Shown here one piece after another: positions 17,958 through 27,422 of a stretch of 64,000 nucleotides of DNA. Source of the stretch: Alphaproteobacteria bacterium (lineage in GTDB: Bacteria > Myxococcota_A > UBA796 > GCA-2862545); the NCBI GenBank assembly GCA_020632925.1, contig JACKER010000012.1, positions 248,001-312,000 on the forward strand, given 5' to 3'. The translations under genes and the position numbers were made by a program. Position 1 is the stretch's first letter; the number at the start of each line of letters is the position of its first letter. The notes under the pieces were generated by a model. The model saw only the letters and a program-made list of their open reading frames with translations, did not search any database and had not been told where the DNA came from.

Positions 17958-20900
17958 ATGTGGTGGTCGTGGCTGTGGGTGGCGTGCTTGCGGCGCGACG
18001 GCGGGGAGACGATCACTGCTCCTGCAGAGCCCCGGTGGGGTGCGCGGAGCTCACCATCGGTGGCGTATGAGGAAGGTCGGGTGCGGGTGCGGAGCCCGTG
18101 GCCCGGCGGCCTCGACCTCGGGTTCTCGCTCCTGGGCCACCCGCCCGTGGCCCCGAGCAGGGACGGACGTCGGACGGTCTACGTACGGGACGGTGTGACC
18201 GAGTGGTGGGAAATGGTTCCCGGTGGACTGGAGCAGGGGTTCGAGGTGGCCCATCCGCCGCGCGGGGAGTTGGTGCTGGAGGTAGCGCTCGAGGGAGCGG
18301 CGGCGGAGGTGGACGCGGACGGCCACGGAGCGACGCTGCGCCTCACAGCGGGGCCGGTGTTCCGGTATGACGGGCTGGCGGCCTGGGACGAGGTGGGTGC
18401 CGATCTGCCGGCGCGCATGGAGGCGGCGCCGTGGGGCGTGCGCCTGGTGGTCGACGCGTCCGACGCGGTGGGCGCGGTGACGGTGGACCCGATGTTGGCG
18501 GTCGTGGCCTGGAGCGCGGCGTCGGACCAGGCGTCCGCGGGCTTCGGGCACTCGGTGGCGTCTGCAGGGGATGTGAACGGGGACGGATACGACGATGTGG
18601 TGGTGGGCGCCTGGCGCTACGACAACGGCCAGACCGACGAAGGCGGCGCAGCGCTCTATCTGGGCACGGCGGCGGGCTTGTCCACCGCGCCAGCGTGGAG
18701 CGCGCAGTCGAACCAGGCGTCTGCCAACCTGGGACACTCGGTGGCGTCTGCAGGGGACGTGAATGGGGACGGGTACGACGACGTGGTGGTGGGCGCGCAC
18801 TTCTACGACCACGGCCAGACCGACGAGGGCGCAGCATTCGTCTATCTGGGGAGTGCCACGGGTCTTTCCGCCGCGGCGGCGTGGAGCGCGGAGTCGGATC
18901 AGGCGTTCGCGTACTTCGGGGGCTCGGTGGCTTCTGCGGGGGACGTGAACGGAGACGGTTACGACGACGTGGTCGTGGGTGCGCGTCAGTACTGGAACGG
19001 CAACGGCCAGACATGGGAGGGCGGAGCCTTCCTGTACCTGGGGAGCGGCGTCGGGCTGTCCGCCACGTCCGCGTGGACCGCCGAGTCGAGCCAGGCGTTC
19101 GCGTACTTCGGTTCGTCCGTGGCGTCTGCAGGGGACGTGAACGGGGACGGATATGATGACGTCATCGTGGGTGCCGACTCCTTCGACGACGGCGAAGTCG
19201 ATGAAGGAGCAGCGTTCCTGTACCTGGGCAGCGCCTCCGGCCTGTCCGCGACGCCGGCGTGGAGCGCGGAATCGGACCAGGCGTCGGCGCACTTCGGTTC
19301 GTCCGTGGCGTCTGCAGGGGACGTGAACGGGGACGGGTACGACGACGTCATCGTGGGTGCGCATGGCTTCGACAATGGCCACATCGACGAGGGCGCGGCG
19401 TTCGTCTACCTCGGGAGTGCCATGGGGCTGTCCGCCACACCGGCCTGGTCTGCGGAATCGGATCAGGCCTCGGCGGGGTTCGGGCTGTCGGTGGCATCGG
19501 CGGGGGACGTGAACGGGGACGGGTATGCCGACGTGGTCGTGGGAGCGCACGGCTACGACAACGGGCATACGGACGAAGGTGCGGTGTTTCTGTACCTGGG
19601 GAGTGCCACCGGTCTGTCCGTCGCACCGGTATGGAACGCCGAGTCAGGTCAGGGGCAGGCGGAGTTCGGGTGGTCGGTGGCGTCTGCCGGGGACGTGAAT
19701 GGGGACGGGTACGACGACTGGGTCGTGGGCGCCGAGGACTACGACGACCGTTGGACCGACGAGGGCGCGGCGTTCCTCTACCAGGGGACGTGGCTTCCCG
19801 ACTCCGATGGGGACGGGGTGCTCGACGTGGTGGACCTGTGCCCGTCGACACCTGACCCCTCTCAGCTCGACGCCGACGCGGACGGGGTGGGCAACGCGTG
19901 CGACGACCCGGTCCTGGCCGTGGGGACGGTTTCGTCCGGGGTTTCGGTGTCGCTGACGGCGACGGCTGCCCCTGGAGAGGTGGTGGCGTTCGCGGGGGCC
20001 GTCGGGAGTGGTGCGGCGGGGCCGTGTTTGCCGGTGATCGGGGGATTGTGTCTGGATCTGGGACCGACTGCGCGCCCGTTGGGCACGGCGGTGGCCGGTG
20101 CTGATGGGGTGGCCATGCTGGCGGTGACGGTGCCTGCGGTGGTGATGCCGAACGGCACGTACAGCGTCCAGGCAGCCATCGCGCGCGGGGTCGGAGGTGC
20201 GAGCTCGGTGAAGTCCGCTCCGGTGGTGGTGGACGGCGCGACGATGGACTGGGATGCGGACGGCCTGGTGGACGCGGACGAGCTGGCGTACGGCGCCGAC
20301 CCCCGCGTCGCGGACACGGATGGAGATGGCCTGCTCGACGGGGACGACCTCCCGCCGCTGTACGACCCACTGAACCCGGACAGCGACGGTGACGGAGTGT
20401 TGGACGGGGTGGATGCGTGTCCCACGGGCAGCGACCTCCTCGACGGGGACGGTGACGGGGTCGCGGACGATTGTGACGTGTGCCCGACGGTGGCGGACCC
20501 GAACCAGGCGGATGTGGACGGGGACGGGCGGGGCGACGCCTGCCCCGTGCTCGTGGGGCCGATGTGGATCACGGATTCGAATCAGACGGATGCACGGTTC
20601 GGTTCGTCGGTGGCGACGGCCGGGGACGTGAATGCGGACGGGTACGCGGATGTGGTCGTCGGTGCGCCGCACTTCGAAAACGGCGACGCTCGGGAGGGAG
20701 CCGCGTTCCTGTACCTCGGCGGCCCCACGGGCCTGTCCGGATCATGGGCGTGGACCGCGGAATCGAACCAGTCGGGCGCGGCATTCGGGAGTTCGGTGGC
20801 GTCGGCGGGAGATGTGAATGGGGACGGGTACGACGACGTGGTGGTGGGCGCGCCTTACTACAACAACGGCGAGTGGGACGAAGGCGGAGCGTTTCTGTAC

Positions 20901-21821
20901 TCGGGTGGTGCTACGGGTCTGTCGGCAACGCCGGATTGGAATGTGGAGTCGAACCAGGACTACGCGTCCTTCGGGCACTCGGTGGCGTCCGCAGGAGACG
21001 TGAACGGGGACGGGTACGGCGACGTCGTCGTGGGTGCGTACCGCTACGACAACGGCCAGTTCGACGAGGGCGCTGCGGTGCTCTATCTGGGGAGTGCCGT
21101 GGGCCTGTCCGCCACACCGGCCTGGAGCGCGGAGTCGAACCAGGTCGACGCGCGTTTCGGGTTCTCCGTCGCATCGGCAGGCGACGTGGACGGGGACGGA
21201 TACGACGACGTCCTGGTGGGGGCGGACTACTACACCAACGGCGAATCCCGCGAGGGTGCGGCGTTCCTGTATCTGGGTAGCGCAGCGGGCCTCTCCGCCA
21301 CCCCGGCCTGGAGCGCGGAATCGGACCAGGTCGATGCGCGGCTCGGGCTCTCGGTGGCGTCTGCGGGGGACGTGAACGGGGACGGGTATGGGGACGTCGT
21401 GGTGGGCACAGCGGGCTCGGGGGTGTTTCTGTACCTGGGAAGCGCGCTGGGCCTGTCGGCCACGCCGGCGTGGAACGCGCAATCGATCAGCACGTGCCTC
21501 GATTGTTCGGTGGCGTCTGCGGGGGACGTGAACGCGGACGGATACGACGACGTGTTGGCGGGTGAGTCTGGCCACACCAACGGGGAGCCCTACGAGGGGG
21601 CGGCGTATCTGTACCTGGGGAGCGCGATGGGCCTGGCCACCACACCGGCGTGGACGGCGGAGTCGAACCAGACTTACGCGTCCTTCGGGCGTTCCGTGGC
21701 GTCCGCAGGCGACACGAACGGGGACGGGTACGATGATGTGGTGGTCGGAGCGGACCAGTACGATCATGGCGTGGCATTCGAGGGTGCGGCCTTCCTGTAT
21801 CTGAGCAACGGGGTCCCTTGA
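17958..21821 (+). CDS. FG-GAP (integrin-type) double-propeller lipoprotein, paralogue 1
   Basis: The product is 1287 residues. The ATG at 17958 gives the short lipobox signal MWWSWLWVAC with GGAG upstream. Order: an N-terminal domain (about 20-175, motifs TEWWEMVPGGLEQGF, LVVDASDAVGAVTVDP); seven FG-GAP repeats (ASAGDVNGDGYDDVVVGA type) forming one predicted beta-propeller; thrombospondin type 3 calcium repeats (DSDGDGVLDVVDLCP); a roughly 100-residue domain (GPCLPVIGGLCLDLG ... PNGTYSVQAAI); more calcium repeats; and a second set of seven FG-GAP repeats. The Asp-rich loops should bind calcium. It is probably a surface or adhesion protein. The gene at 30,629 has the same layout. Confidence 0.88.
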   Translation: MWWSWLWVACLRRDGGETITAPAEPRWGARSSPSVAYEEGRVRVRSPWPGGLDLGFSLLGHPPVAPSRDGRRTVYVRDGVTEWWEMVPGGLEQGFEVAHPPRGELVLEVALEGAAAEVDADGHGATLRLTAGPVFRYDGLAAWDEVGADLPARMEAAPWGVRLVVDASDAVGAVTVDPMLAVVAWSAASDQASAGFGHSVASAGDVNGDGYDDVVVGAWRYDNGQTDEGGAALYLGTAAGLSTAPAWSAQSNQASANLGHSVASAGDVNGDGYDDVVVGAHFYDHGQTDEGAAFVYLGSATGLSAAAAWSAESDQAFAYFGGSVASAGDVNGDGYDDVVVGARQYWNGNGQTWEGGAFLYLGSGVGLSATSAWTAESSQAFAYFGSSVASAGDVNGDGYDDVIVGADSFDDGEVDEGAAFLYLGSASGLSATPAWSAESDQASAHFGSSVASAGDVNGDGYDDVIVGAHGFDNGHIDEGAAFVYLGSAMGLSATPAWSAESDQASAGFGLSVASAGDVNGDGYADVVVGAHGYDNGHTDEGAVFLYLGSATGLSVAPVWNAESGQGQAEFGWSVASAGDVNGDGYDDWVVGAEDYDDRWTDEGAAFLYQGTWLPDSDGDGVLDVVDLCPSTPDPSQLDADADGVGNACDDPVLAVGTVSSGVSVSLTATAAPGEVVAFAGAVGSGAAGPCLPVIGGLCLDLGPTARPLGTAVAGADGVAMLAVTVPAVVMPNGTYSVQAAIARGVGGASSVKSAPVVVDGATMDWDADGLVDADELAYGADPRVADTDGDGLLDGDDLPPLYDPLNPDSDGDGVLDGVDACPTGSDLLDGDGDGVADDCDVCPTVADPNQADVDGDGRGDACPVLVGPMWITDSNQTDARFGSSVATAGDVNADGYADVVVGAPHFENGDAREGAAFLYLGGPTGLSGSWAWTAESNQSGAAFGSSVASAGDVNGDGYDDVVVGAPYYNNGEWDEGGAFLYSGGATGLSATPDWNVESNQDYASFGHSVASAGDVNGDGYGDVVVGAYRYDNGQFDEGAAVLYLGSAVGLSATPAWSAESNQVDARFGFSVASAGDVDGDGYDDVLVGADYYTNGESREGAAFLYLGSAAGLSATPAWSAESDQVDARLGLSVASAGDVNGDGYGDVVVGTAGSGVFLYLGSALGLSATPAWNAQSISTCLDCSVASAGDVNADGYDDVLAGESGHTNGEPYEGAAYLYLGSAMGLATTPAWTAESNQTYASFGRSVASAGDTNGDGYDDVVVGADQYDHGVAFEGAAFLYLSNGVP
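18520..19770 (+). repeat. Seven tandem FG-GAP coding repeats, first block
   Basis: Units of about 180 bases recur with near-identical DNA at their core (gtggcgtctgcaggggacgt, gaacggggacgggtacgacg). The second block lies at about 20,570-21,800. Such repeats allow unequal recombination. Confidence 0.7.
20570..21800 (+). repeat. Seven tandem FG-GAP coding repeats, second block
   Basis: The same unit as in the first block, separated from it by the calcium-repeat region; one unit (about 21,490-21,540) is degenerate and reads STCLDCSVASAG. Confidence 0.7.
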
Positions 21822-21845
21822 AGAGCAGCCGGGCTACGTACGTTC

Positions 21846-22748
21846 GTGCCGCTGCCGCCCCCCGCCGACGCCTACACCCCGCTCGAGGAGCTGCTCGCGG
21901 GCCTCGTGCAGCTGGCCGAGGAGCACGCCGACGTCGTGACCGTCGAGGAGGTCGGGCAGACGGTCCGCGGACACCCCATCCTCGCGTTCCACGTCGCGCC
22001 GACCGGCGACGAGCGCAGTGACATGCTCGTGTTCGCCGGCATCCACGCCTACGAGTGGATCGGCGTGCAGACGGCGGACCGCTTCCTGCGCGACCTCGTG
22101 GTCGCACCGCCCGAGCACGTGGCGGTCACGGTGATCCCGGCGCTCAACGTCGACGGGCGGCTCGCGTCCGAGGCGGCGGTGCGGCAGGGGCGCTGGCGCG
22201 ACTACTACCGCGCCAACGCGGACGGCGTGGACCTGAACCGCGACTTCCCCGTGAACCACGAGCCCGTCGGGCTGTGGTCGCACGTGCTCCCCGGGTACGC
22301 CGCGAGCAGCCCCGAGCCGCTGTCGCAGCCCGAGTCGCGTGCGCTCGACGCGCTGGCGGACCGGGAGCGCTACGACCGCGCGGTCTCGCTGCACAGCTAC
22401 GGCGGCTTCCTCTACTACCCCTGGACGGGCACCTGGGAGCGTCCCCCCGACTGGCGGACCTTCGCGGAGCTCGGGCGGGCCATGGAGGCGGCGCAGGGCG
22501 GGCACGCGTACAAGCCGCGGCAGCTCTCGCGGTGGGGCTTCTTCTTCCGCGCCCACGGCAGCGAGATCGATCACCTGTACGGGACGTACGGGACCACCGC
22601 CTTCCTGATCGAGCTCACGCGCTCCGGCGTTCGCCCGTGGCACGCGGCCGACCTGCGCACGCCCTTCCGCTGGTACGACCCGGAGGACCCCGATCCGCAC
22701 GTGGAGCGCGGGGTGCGGGCGCTCCACGCGCTCGTGCTCGCTCCCTGA
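21846..22748 (+). CDS. M14-family zinc carboxypeptidase
   Basis: The product is 300 residues from a GTG start. Zinc and catalytic motifs of the M14 fold are visible: GIHAYEWIG (HxxE), VDLNRDFP (substrate-binding Asn-Arg), AVSLHSYGG (third zinc His) and the catalytic Glu in FLIELTRSG. There is no signal peptide, so it is probably cytoplasmic, perhaps acting on peptides or amidated small molecules. No clear ribosome site lies before the GTG, so the start is uncertain. Its stop directly abuts the stop of the convergent small gene. Confidence 0.85.
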   Translation: MPLPPPADAYTPLEELLAGLVQLAEEHADVVTVEEVGQTVRGHPILAFHVAPTGDERSDMLVFAGIHAYEWIGVQTADRFLRDLVVAPPEHVAVTVIPALNVDGRLASEAAVRQGRWRDYYRANADGVDLNRDFPVNHEPVGLWSHVLPGYAASSPEPLSQPESRALDALADRERYDRAVSLHSYGGFLYYPWTGTWERPPDWRTFAELGRAMEAAQGGHAYKPRQLSRWGFFFRAHGSEIDHLYGTYGTTAFLIELTRSGVRPWHAADLRTPFRWYDPEDPDPHVERGVRALHALVLAP

Positions 22749-23042
22749 CTACGACCTGGAGATCTGGGCGGCCACGGCCGTGAGGGGCTCGCGCACGTCG
22801 GGGTGAGCGACCTCCAGCAGGTGGGGCAGGGCGGGGAGGGCGGACGCACCCAGCGCGTCGACCGCCGCCACCGCGATCCGATCGCCGCTCGCCAGTCCCG
22901 CCGCGATCATGTCGAGCGCGCGGTCCAGCGCCTCGCCCTCCAGCATCGTCAGCCCGAACAGGTAGGGCCCGTCGCGGACGATGGCCTCCTCGGGCCCGAA
23001 CGTGGCCTCGCGCCAGGCGTCGTACTCGGCGGTGGTGGGCAT
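22749..23042 (-). CDS. Small helical protein, HEAT-like, unknown function
   Basis: The product is 97 residues. The helical pattern (DRALDMIAAGLASGDRIAVAAVDAL, ALPALPHLLEVAHPDVREPLTAVAAQI) resembles one or two HEAT repeats. The start is supported by a TACGCT box exactly 6 nt upstream. It is divergent from the gene at 23,094. Function unknown. Confidence 0.6.
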   Translation of the reverse strand: MPTTAEYDAWREATFGPEEAIVRDGPYLFGLTMLEGEALDRALDMIAAGLASGDRIAVAAVDALGASALPALPHLLEVAHPDVREPLTAVAAQISRS

Positions 23043-23048
23043 GGCGCC

Positions 23049-23054
23049 AGCGTA
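23049..23054 (-). promoter_or_regulatory. Candidate leaderless -10 box (TACGCT)
   Basis: TACGCT, six bases, then ATG on the minus strand. It faces the equally spaced box at 23,082 on the other strand. Confidence 0.5.
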
Positions 23055-23081
23055 CAACCGCGGCAGAGGCGCGGTCGAGGG

Positions 23082-23087
23082 TAGAAT
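23082..23087 (+). promoter_or_regulatory. Candidate leaderless -10 box (TAGAAT)
   Basis: TAGAAT, six bases (cgcggg), then ATG at 23,094. Transcription about 7 nt after the box would begin at the start codon itself. Confidence 0.5.
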
Positions 23088-23093
23088 CGCGGG

Positions 23094-23699
23094 ATGGACT
23101 CGCTGGTGCGCTGGCTGGGGCAGGGTCGGCTGGGCGAGGTCCACCTCGGGCTGCCCCTCCACGTGTTCTGCGCGATCCACGCCGAGGCGCTGCCGTCGCC
23201 GAAGGAGCGGCGGCGGGCGGTGCTCCTGCTGCACGAAGGGGTGGAGCTCCTGTTCGATCCTCCGCAGGCGGCCCGTGCGACCCGCCTGACCGGCGCCGCC
23301 ACGGTGCTCGGGCGCGTGGGTCGCGATCTCGCGGCGGAGGGGATGGCGGACCAGGCCCGCGAGGTGGAGCGCCTCGTCGAGGAGGTCCGTGCGGAGCGCG
23401 ACCGCCTGCTGGACGAGCCCGCCCCGCTCGTCCGCTTCTCCTGGCGACCGGGCCGCCCCACGCCTGCGTCGCTCGGGGCCGAAGCCGAGGCGTTGTGGCG
23501 CATGGACCACGACGCAGTCCGAGCCCTGCTCGAACGCGCCGGCACCGCCATCGTCGACGCCGGACCCGCCGCCCTGCGCGCTCGCGGCCCGCACACCGAG
23601 GTCGTGGTCACCTTCGACGACGGCCGCGCCGATCGGCTGTGGATCGCCTGGCCCGAGACCGCCCCCTGGTCTCTCCGCTTCCTGGAGTCTCCCGGCTGA
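23094..23699 (+). CDS. Hypothetical protein, 201 residues
   Basis: No family is recognised. The N-terminal part (LLLHEGVELLFDPPQAARATRL) and middle (MADQAREVERLVEEVRAERDRLL) are helical; the C-terminal third (HTEVVVTFDDGRADRLWIAWPE) looks like beta strands. There is no signal peptide. The start rests on the TAGAAT box 6 nt upstream. The 166 bases after it, up to the ABC operon, hold a C-rich stretch and the operon promoter. Confidence 0.6.
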   Translation: MDSLVRWLGQGRLGEVHLGLPLHVFCAIHAEALPSPKERRRAVLLLHEGVELLFDPPQAARATRLTGAATVLGRVGRDLAAEGMADQAREVERLVEEVRAERDRLLDEPAPLVRFSWRPGRPTPASLGAEAEALWRMDHDAVRALLERAGTAIVDAGPAALRARGPHTEVVVTFDDGRADRLWIAWPETAPWSLRFLESPG

Positions 23700-23816
23700 C
23701 CCTCCGCTCCCGCTCCCGCTCCCGACACCCCGGCACGCCCTCCCGACCCTGCTCCGTCCGACCGTCCCGGAACGTCCCGACCCGTCACCACCGGCCTCGG
23801 GGGGCGATCGCCGACC

Positions 23817-23845
23817 TTGACGTCCCGGTGCGCCGTGCTTACCGA
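23817..23845 (+). promoter_or_regulatory. Sigma70-type promoter of the Gld-like ABC operon
   Basis: TTGACG (23817-23822), a 17-base spacer and TACCGA (23840-23845) lie 20 nt before the ATG, which has GGAGG 4 nt upstream. It is the best -35/-10 pair seen in the window. Confidence 0.5.
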
Positions 23846-23865
23846 CCCCGCGCTCCGGAGGACGC

Positions 23866-24792
23866 ATGATCCAGGTGCGGAACCTGACCCGGTACTACGG
23901 GGAGTTCGCCGCGCTGCAGGAAGTCAGCTTCGACCTGAAGGTGGGCGAGATCGTCGGCCTCCTCGGGCTGAACGGCGCCGGCAAGTCGACGACCCTGAAG
24001 ATGCTCGCGGGCCTCATCGCCCCCAGCGCAGGCACGGTCACCATCGAGGGGAAGCCGCTTCACGAGCACCCCGAGACGCGCGCGAAGATCGGGTACCTCC
24101 CCGAGGATCCCCCGCTCTACGTCGAGATGACCGTCGTGGGCTTCCTGCGGCACATGGGCCGGATGAAGGGCATGAGCGGCAGCGACATCGAGCGCCGCCT
24201 CCCCGAGGTGATCAAGACCTGCGACCTCGCGGGCCGCGAGCACCAGGTCATCGGCACCCTGTCGCACGGGTACCGCAAGCGCGTCGGCATCGCCCAGGCG
24301 ATCATCCACGACCCCATGCTCGTCATCCTCGACGAGCCGATCAGCGGCCTCGATCCCGCGCAGATCGTGGAGATGCGCAAGGTCATCCGGAACCTCGGCA
24401 GCAACCACGCGATCATCGTCAGCAGCCACATCCTCTCCGAGGTCAGCGCCACCTGCGACCGCATCCTCGTGATCGGGCGCGGGCGCCTGGTCGCGGAGGG
24501 CACGGAGTCCGAGCTCGTCGCCCGCAGCGGCGGCCAGGATCGGCTGGTGGTCACCGTCCGCGGCGCGGCCGAGCCCTTCGAGGCCTGGCTGAAGCAGCAG
24601 CCCGAGGTCGCCGCGGTCCAGCGCAAGCCCGCGGGTCCGGGGCTCGCCGCCGCCCAGATCGATCTGCAGGGCGACGTGCGGGAGGCGCTGCTCCCGCGGA
24701 TCGCCGCCGCCGGCTACGGCCTGCGGCTCGTCGAGGCACCGACCGACGAGCTCGAGGAGATCTTCCTCGGGCTCGCGAAGGGGACCGCATGA
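23866..24792 (+). CDS. ABC transporter ATP-binding protein, GldA type
   Basis: The product is 308 residues. Walker A GLNGAGKST, Q-loop region YLPEDPPLYVEMTV, signature LSHGYRKRVGIAQA, Walker B LVILDEP and the H-loop in SSHIL are all present. A C-terminal extension (about 220-308) is typical of the GldA/NatA exporter group. It is the first gene of a four-gene operon encoding an ATPase, a permease, a GldG-like auxiliary protein and a DUF4340 protein. In Bacteroidetes GldAFG is needed for gliding; in myxobacteria related operons are present but their role is unsettled. Confidence 0.9.
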   Translation: MIQVRNLTRYYGEFAALQEVSFDLKVGEIVGLLGLNGAGKSTTLKMLAGLIAPSAGTVTIEGKPLHEHPETRAKIGYLPEDPPLYVEMTVVGFLRHMGRMKGMSGSDIERRLPEVIKTCDLAGREHQVIGTLSHGYRKRVGIAQAIIHDPMLVILDEPISGLDPAQIVEMRKVIRNLGSNHAIIVSSHILSEVSATCDRILVIGRGRLVAEGTESELVARSGGQDRLVVTVRGAAEPFEAWLKQQPEVAAVQRKPAGPGLAAAQIDLQGDVREALLPRIAAAGYGLRLVEAPTDELEEIFLGLAKGTA

Positions 24793-25517
24793 ACGCGCTC
24801 GTCATCGCCCGACGCGACCTCGCGTCGTACCTCCAGGGGTACTCGGCGTACGTCATCATCGCGAGCCTGCTGCTCGTCAACGGGCTGTTCTTCGAGGCCT
24901 TCGCGCTCGGGACCGACAAGGCGCGGTACTCGCACGAGGTCCTCGAGAACTTCTTCTACCTGGGGTGGGGCTTCGCGGTCGCGACCGCCGTGCTCCTCAC
25001 GATGCGCTCGCTCGCCGACGAGCACGCGCTCGGCACCGAGGTCCTGCTGCGCACCTCCATCGTGAGCGACGCGCAGGTCATCGTCGGCAAGTGGCTCGCC
25101 GCGATGGGCATGGTCACGATCTACTCCGCGCTGACCGTCCACATGCCGCTGCTCATCTTCGTGCACGGCAAGGTCGCCCCGACCCACATCCTCGTGGGGT
25201 ACATCGGCGTCCTCATGGGTGGCGGGGTGGCCGCGGCCATCGGCGTCTTCTGCAGCGCCGTGTTCCGCAACCAGCTCGCCGCCGGCATCATCGGCGGCAT
25301 CATCAGCATCTACACCTCGGTCATGGCCTGGATGCTGTCCGAGGTCGTCGAGCCGCCGTTCTCCGACGTGGTGGCGTACACCGCGATCTTCAACCAGCAC
25401 TTCGTCCCGTTCATGGAAGGCCGCGTGACCCTGTCGTCGCTCGTGTTCCATGGGACGATCACCGCCCTGTTCCTGCTCCTGTCGACCCAGGTGCTGAACG
25501 GGCGCCGGTGGGAGTGA
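24789..25517 (+). CDS. ABC transporter permease, GldF type
   Basis: The product is 242 residues with six predicted membrane helices (AYVIIASLLLVNGLFF, WGFAVATAVLLTM, MGMVTIYSALTVHMPLLIF, ILVGYIGVLMGGGVAAAIGVF, GIIGGIISIYTSVMAWML, ITALFLLLSTQVL). The ATG overlaps the stop of the ATPase gene (ATGA), so the two are translationally coupled. It is the membrane partner of the upstream ATPase. Confidence 0.88.
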   Translation: MNALVIARRDLASYLQGYSAYVIIASLLLVNGLFFEAFALGTDKARYSHEVLENFFYLGWGFAVATAVLLTMRSLADEHALGTEVLLRTSIVSDAQVIVGKWLAAMGMVTIYSALTVHMPLLIFVHGKVAPTHILVGYIGVLMGGGVAAAIGVFCSAVFRNQLAAGIIGGIISIYTSVMAWMLSEVVEPPFSDVVAYTAIFNQHFVPFMEGRVTLSSLVFHGTITALFLLLSTQVLNGRRWE

Positions 25518-25520
25518 CCG

Positions 25521-27422
25521 ATGGACTCCGTCGTCGGCAACGTCTTCTTCGGCTTCGTCGGCCTGCTCCTGCTGGTCGTCCAGGGCTTCCTCGTCCGTGA
25601 CGTGTTCCGCAGCCGCAGCGGCTCGGGGCTCATCCTCGCGTCGGGCCTGATCGTCCTGTTCATCGGCGAGCGCGTGTTCGGCGAGGGCACCAGCCGCGCC
25701 GTGGTCTCGGGCGTGGGCCTGCTGGTCGCGCTCGGTGCGGTCGGCCTGCGCGCCTGGGCCTGGTCGGCCTCCGAGGGCGCCCGCCGCCAGGGCCACCAGC
25801 TCGCGCTGGCCTGGAGCGGCGTCGTCGTCGGCTCGCTCCTGCTCTACGCGATCACGCTGGAGCCCGTCACCGCGGCCCTCGGGCTGGGTGAGGAGGCGCT
25901 CGTGCGCTGGAACGGCTCCTGGCGGTCGCTGTTCCCCATCTTCACGCTCCTCGGGCTGCTCCCGATCTTCCAGCTCGACCGCCTGCTAGCCGCCCACCCC
26001 GTCCTGATGCCCGTCGGGGCCGCCCGCGCCGCCCAGATCCAGGGCGTGACCGCAGCCCTCGCCATCGCGCTCGTCTTCCCGGTGAACTACCTCGCGAAGC
26101 AGCACGACGACGAGTGGAACGTGGCCTACTTCAAGACCACGCGCCCGGGCGAGGCCACCGTCTCCATCGTCCAGACGGCGTCCGAGCCGGTCGAGGCCGT
26201 GCTCTTCTTCCCGCCGGGCAACGACGTGGGACGCGAGGTCGAGGCGTACTTCGACGCGCTCAAGCGCGAGGGCGACGGCCGCCTCTCGGTCACCCGCATC
26301 GACCAGGCGCTCGACCCGGTCCGCGCCGAGGCGCTCAAGGTCCGCGAGAACGGCCAGATCGTGCTCGTCCAGGGCGAGGTCAACCAGAAGTTCCGCATCG
26401 ACACCGACATCGACAAGGCGCGGCGCGACCTGCGCAAGCTCGACGGCCTGGTGCAGAAGCAGCTGCTCAAGCTGACCCGCGGCCAGAACACGGTCTACTT
26501 CCTGGCCGGCCACGGCGAGGCCAACTGGCGCGAGAACGAGGACGACCTCCGCAAGGTCAACCTGTACAAGAAGGAGATCCTCGAGGCCCAGAACTACAAG
26601 GTGAAGACCTGGGGCGTGGCCGACGGCTCCACCAGCCACATGCCGGACGACGCCGACACCATCGTGATCGCCGCGCCGACCGAGCCGCTGCTGCCCGAGG
26701 AGGTCCAGAGCCTCGAGAAGTTCTGGGACGAGGGCGGGTCGCTGCTGATCCTGCTCGATCCCAAGGGCGCGCCGATGACCGAGCTGCTCGCGCACATCGG
26801 CGTCGAGCAGGGCACGGCGCCCCTCGCGCACGCCCAGGCGCACGCGGACTTCTACCATGGCCTGAAGGACCGCTACTTCCTCGCGACCAACAAGTACGGC
26901 TCGCACGCCTCGGTCAAGACGCTCTCCCGCAACAGCCAGGTCGCCCACATGGTGTTCCCCGGCGTCGTGAACGTGAAGAAGGCCGAGAACGCCTCCGCCA
27001 AGGTCACGACGCTGATCCGCACGATGCCGATGGCCTGGCAGGACGCGGACGGCGACTACGAGCGCGGCCCCGACGAGGCGCAGAACGTGTACGACCTCGC
27101 GGTGGCGGTCGAGCAGGACCACAAGGACGCGGACGGCCAGCCGACCAAGGAGTCGCGCGCCATCGTCGTCGGCTCGGTCTCCTGGCTCTCGGACGACCTC
27201 CTCAAGGCGCTCCGGGCCAACGCGCAGTTCTCGTACGACGGCATCCGCTGGCTGACCCGCAACGACGACATCAGCGGCGCGGTCGAGTCCGAGGAGGACG
27301 TGCAGGTGGTCCACACCCGCAACGAGGACTGGGCCTGGTTCCTGCTCGCCATCTTCGCCATGCCGGCCTCCGTGCTGGGCATCGGCGCCATCTTCATCCG
27401 CACCCGCAGGAGGACCTCGTGA
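25521..27422 (+). CDS. GldG-like ABC auxiliary protein
   Basis: The product is 633 residues and begins three bases after the permease stop. The N-terminal 180 residues hold about five membrane helices. A large extracytoplasmic domain of the ABC_transp_aux (GldG) type follows (TVSIVQTASEPVEAVLFFPPG, EALKVRENGQIVLVQGEVNQKF, YFLAGHGEANW, GGSLLILLDPKGAPMTELL). A final helix (WFLLAIFAMPASVLGIGAIFI) and a basic tail end the protein. The family carries a Rossmann-like domain of unknown ligand and works with GldA/GldF. Confidence 0.85.
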   Translation: MDSVVGNVFFGFVGLLLLVVQGFLVRDVFRSRSGSGLILASGLIVLFIGERVFGEGTSRAVVSGVGLLVALGAVGLRAWAWSASEGARRQGHQLALAWSGVVVGSLLLYAITLEPVTAALGLGEEALVRWNGSWRSLFPIFTLLGLLPIFQLDRLLAAHPVLMPVGAARAAQIQGVTAALAIALVFPVNYLAKQHDDEWNVAYFKTTRPGEATVSIVQTASEPVEAVLFFPPGNDVGREVEAYFDALKREGDGRLSVTRIDQALDPVRAEALKVRENGQIVLVQGEVNQKFRIDTDIDKARRDLRKLDGLVQKQLLKLTRGQNTVYFLAGHGEANWRENEDDLRKVNLYKKEILEAQNYKVKTWGVADGSTSHMPDDADTIVIAAPTEPLLPEEVQSLEKFWDEGGSLLILLDPKGAPMTELLAHIGVEQGTAPLAHAQAHADFYHGLKDRYFLATNKYGSHASVKTLSRNSQVAHMVFPGVVNVKKAENASAKVTTLIRTMPMAWQDADGDYERGPDEAQNVYDLAVAVEQDHKDADGQPTKESRAIVVGSVSWLSDDLLKALRANAQFSYDGIRWLTRNDDISGAVESEEDVQVVHTRNEDWAWFLLAIFAMPASVLGIGAIFIRTRRRTS

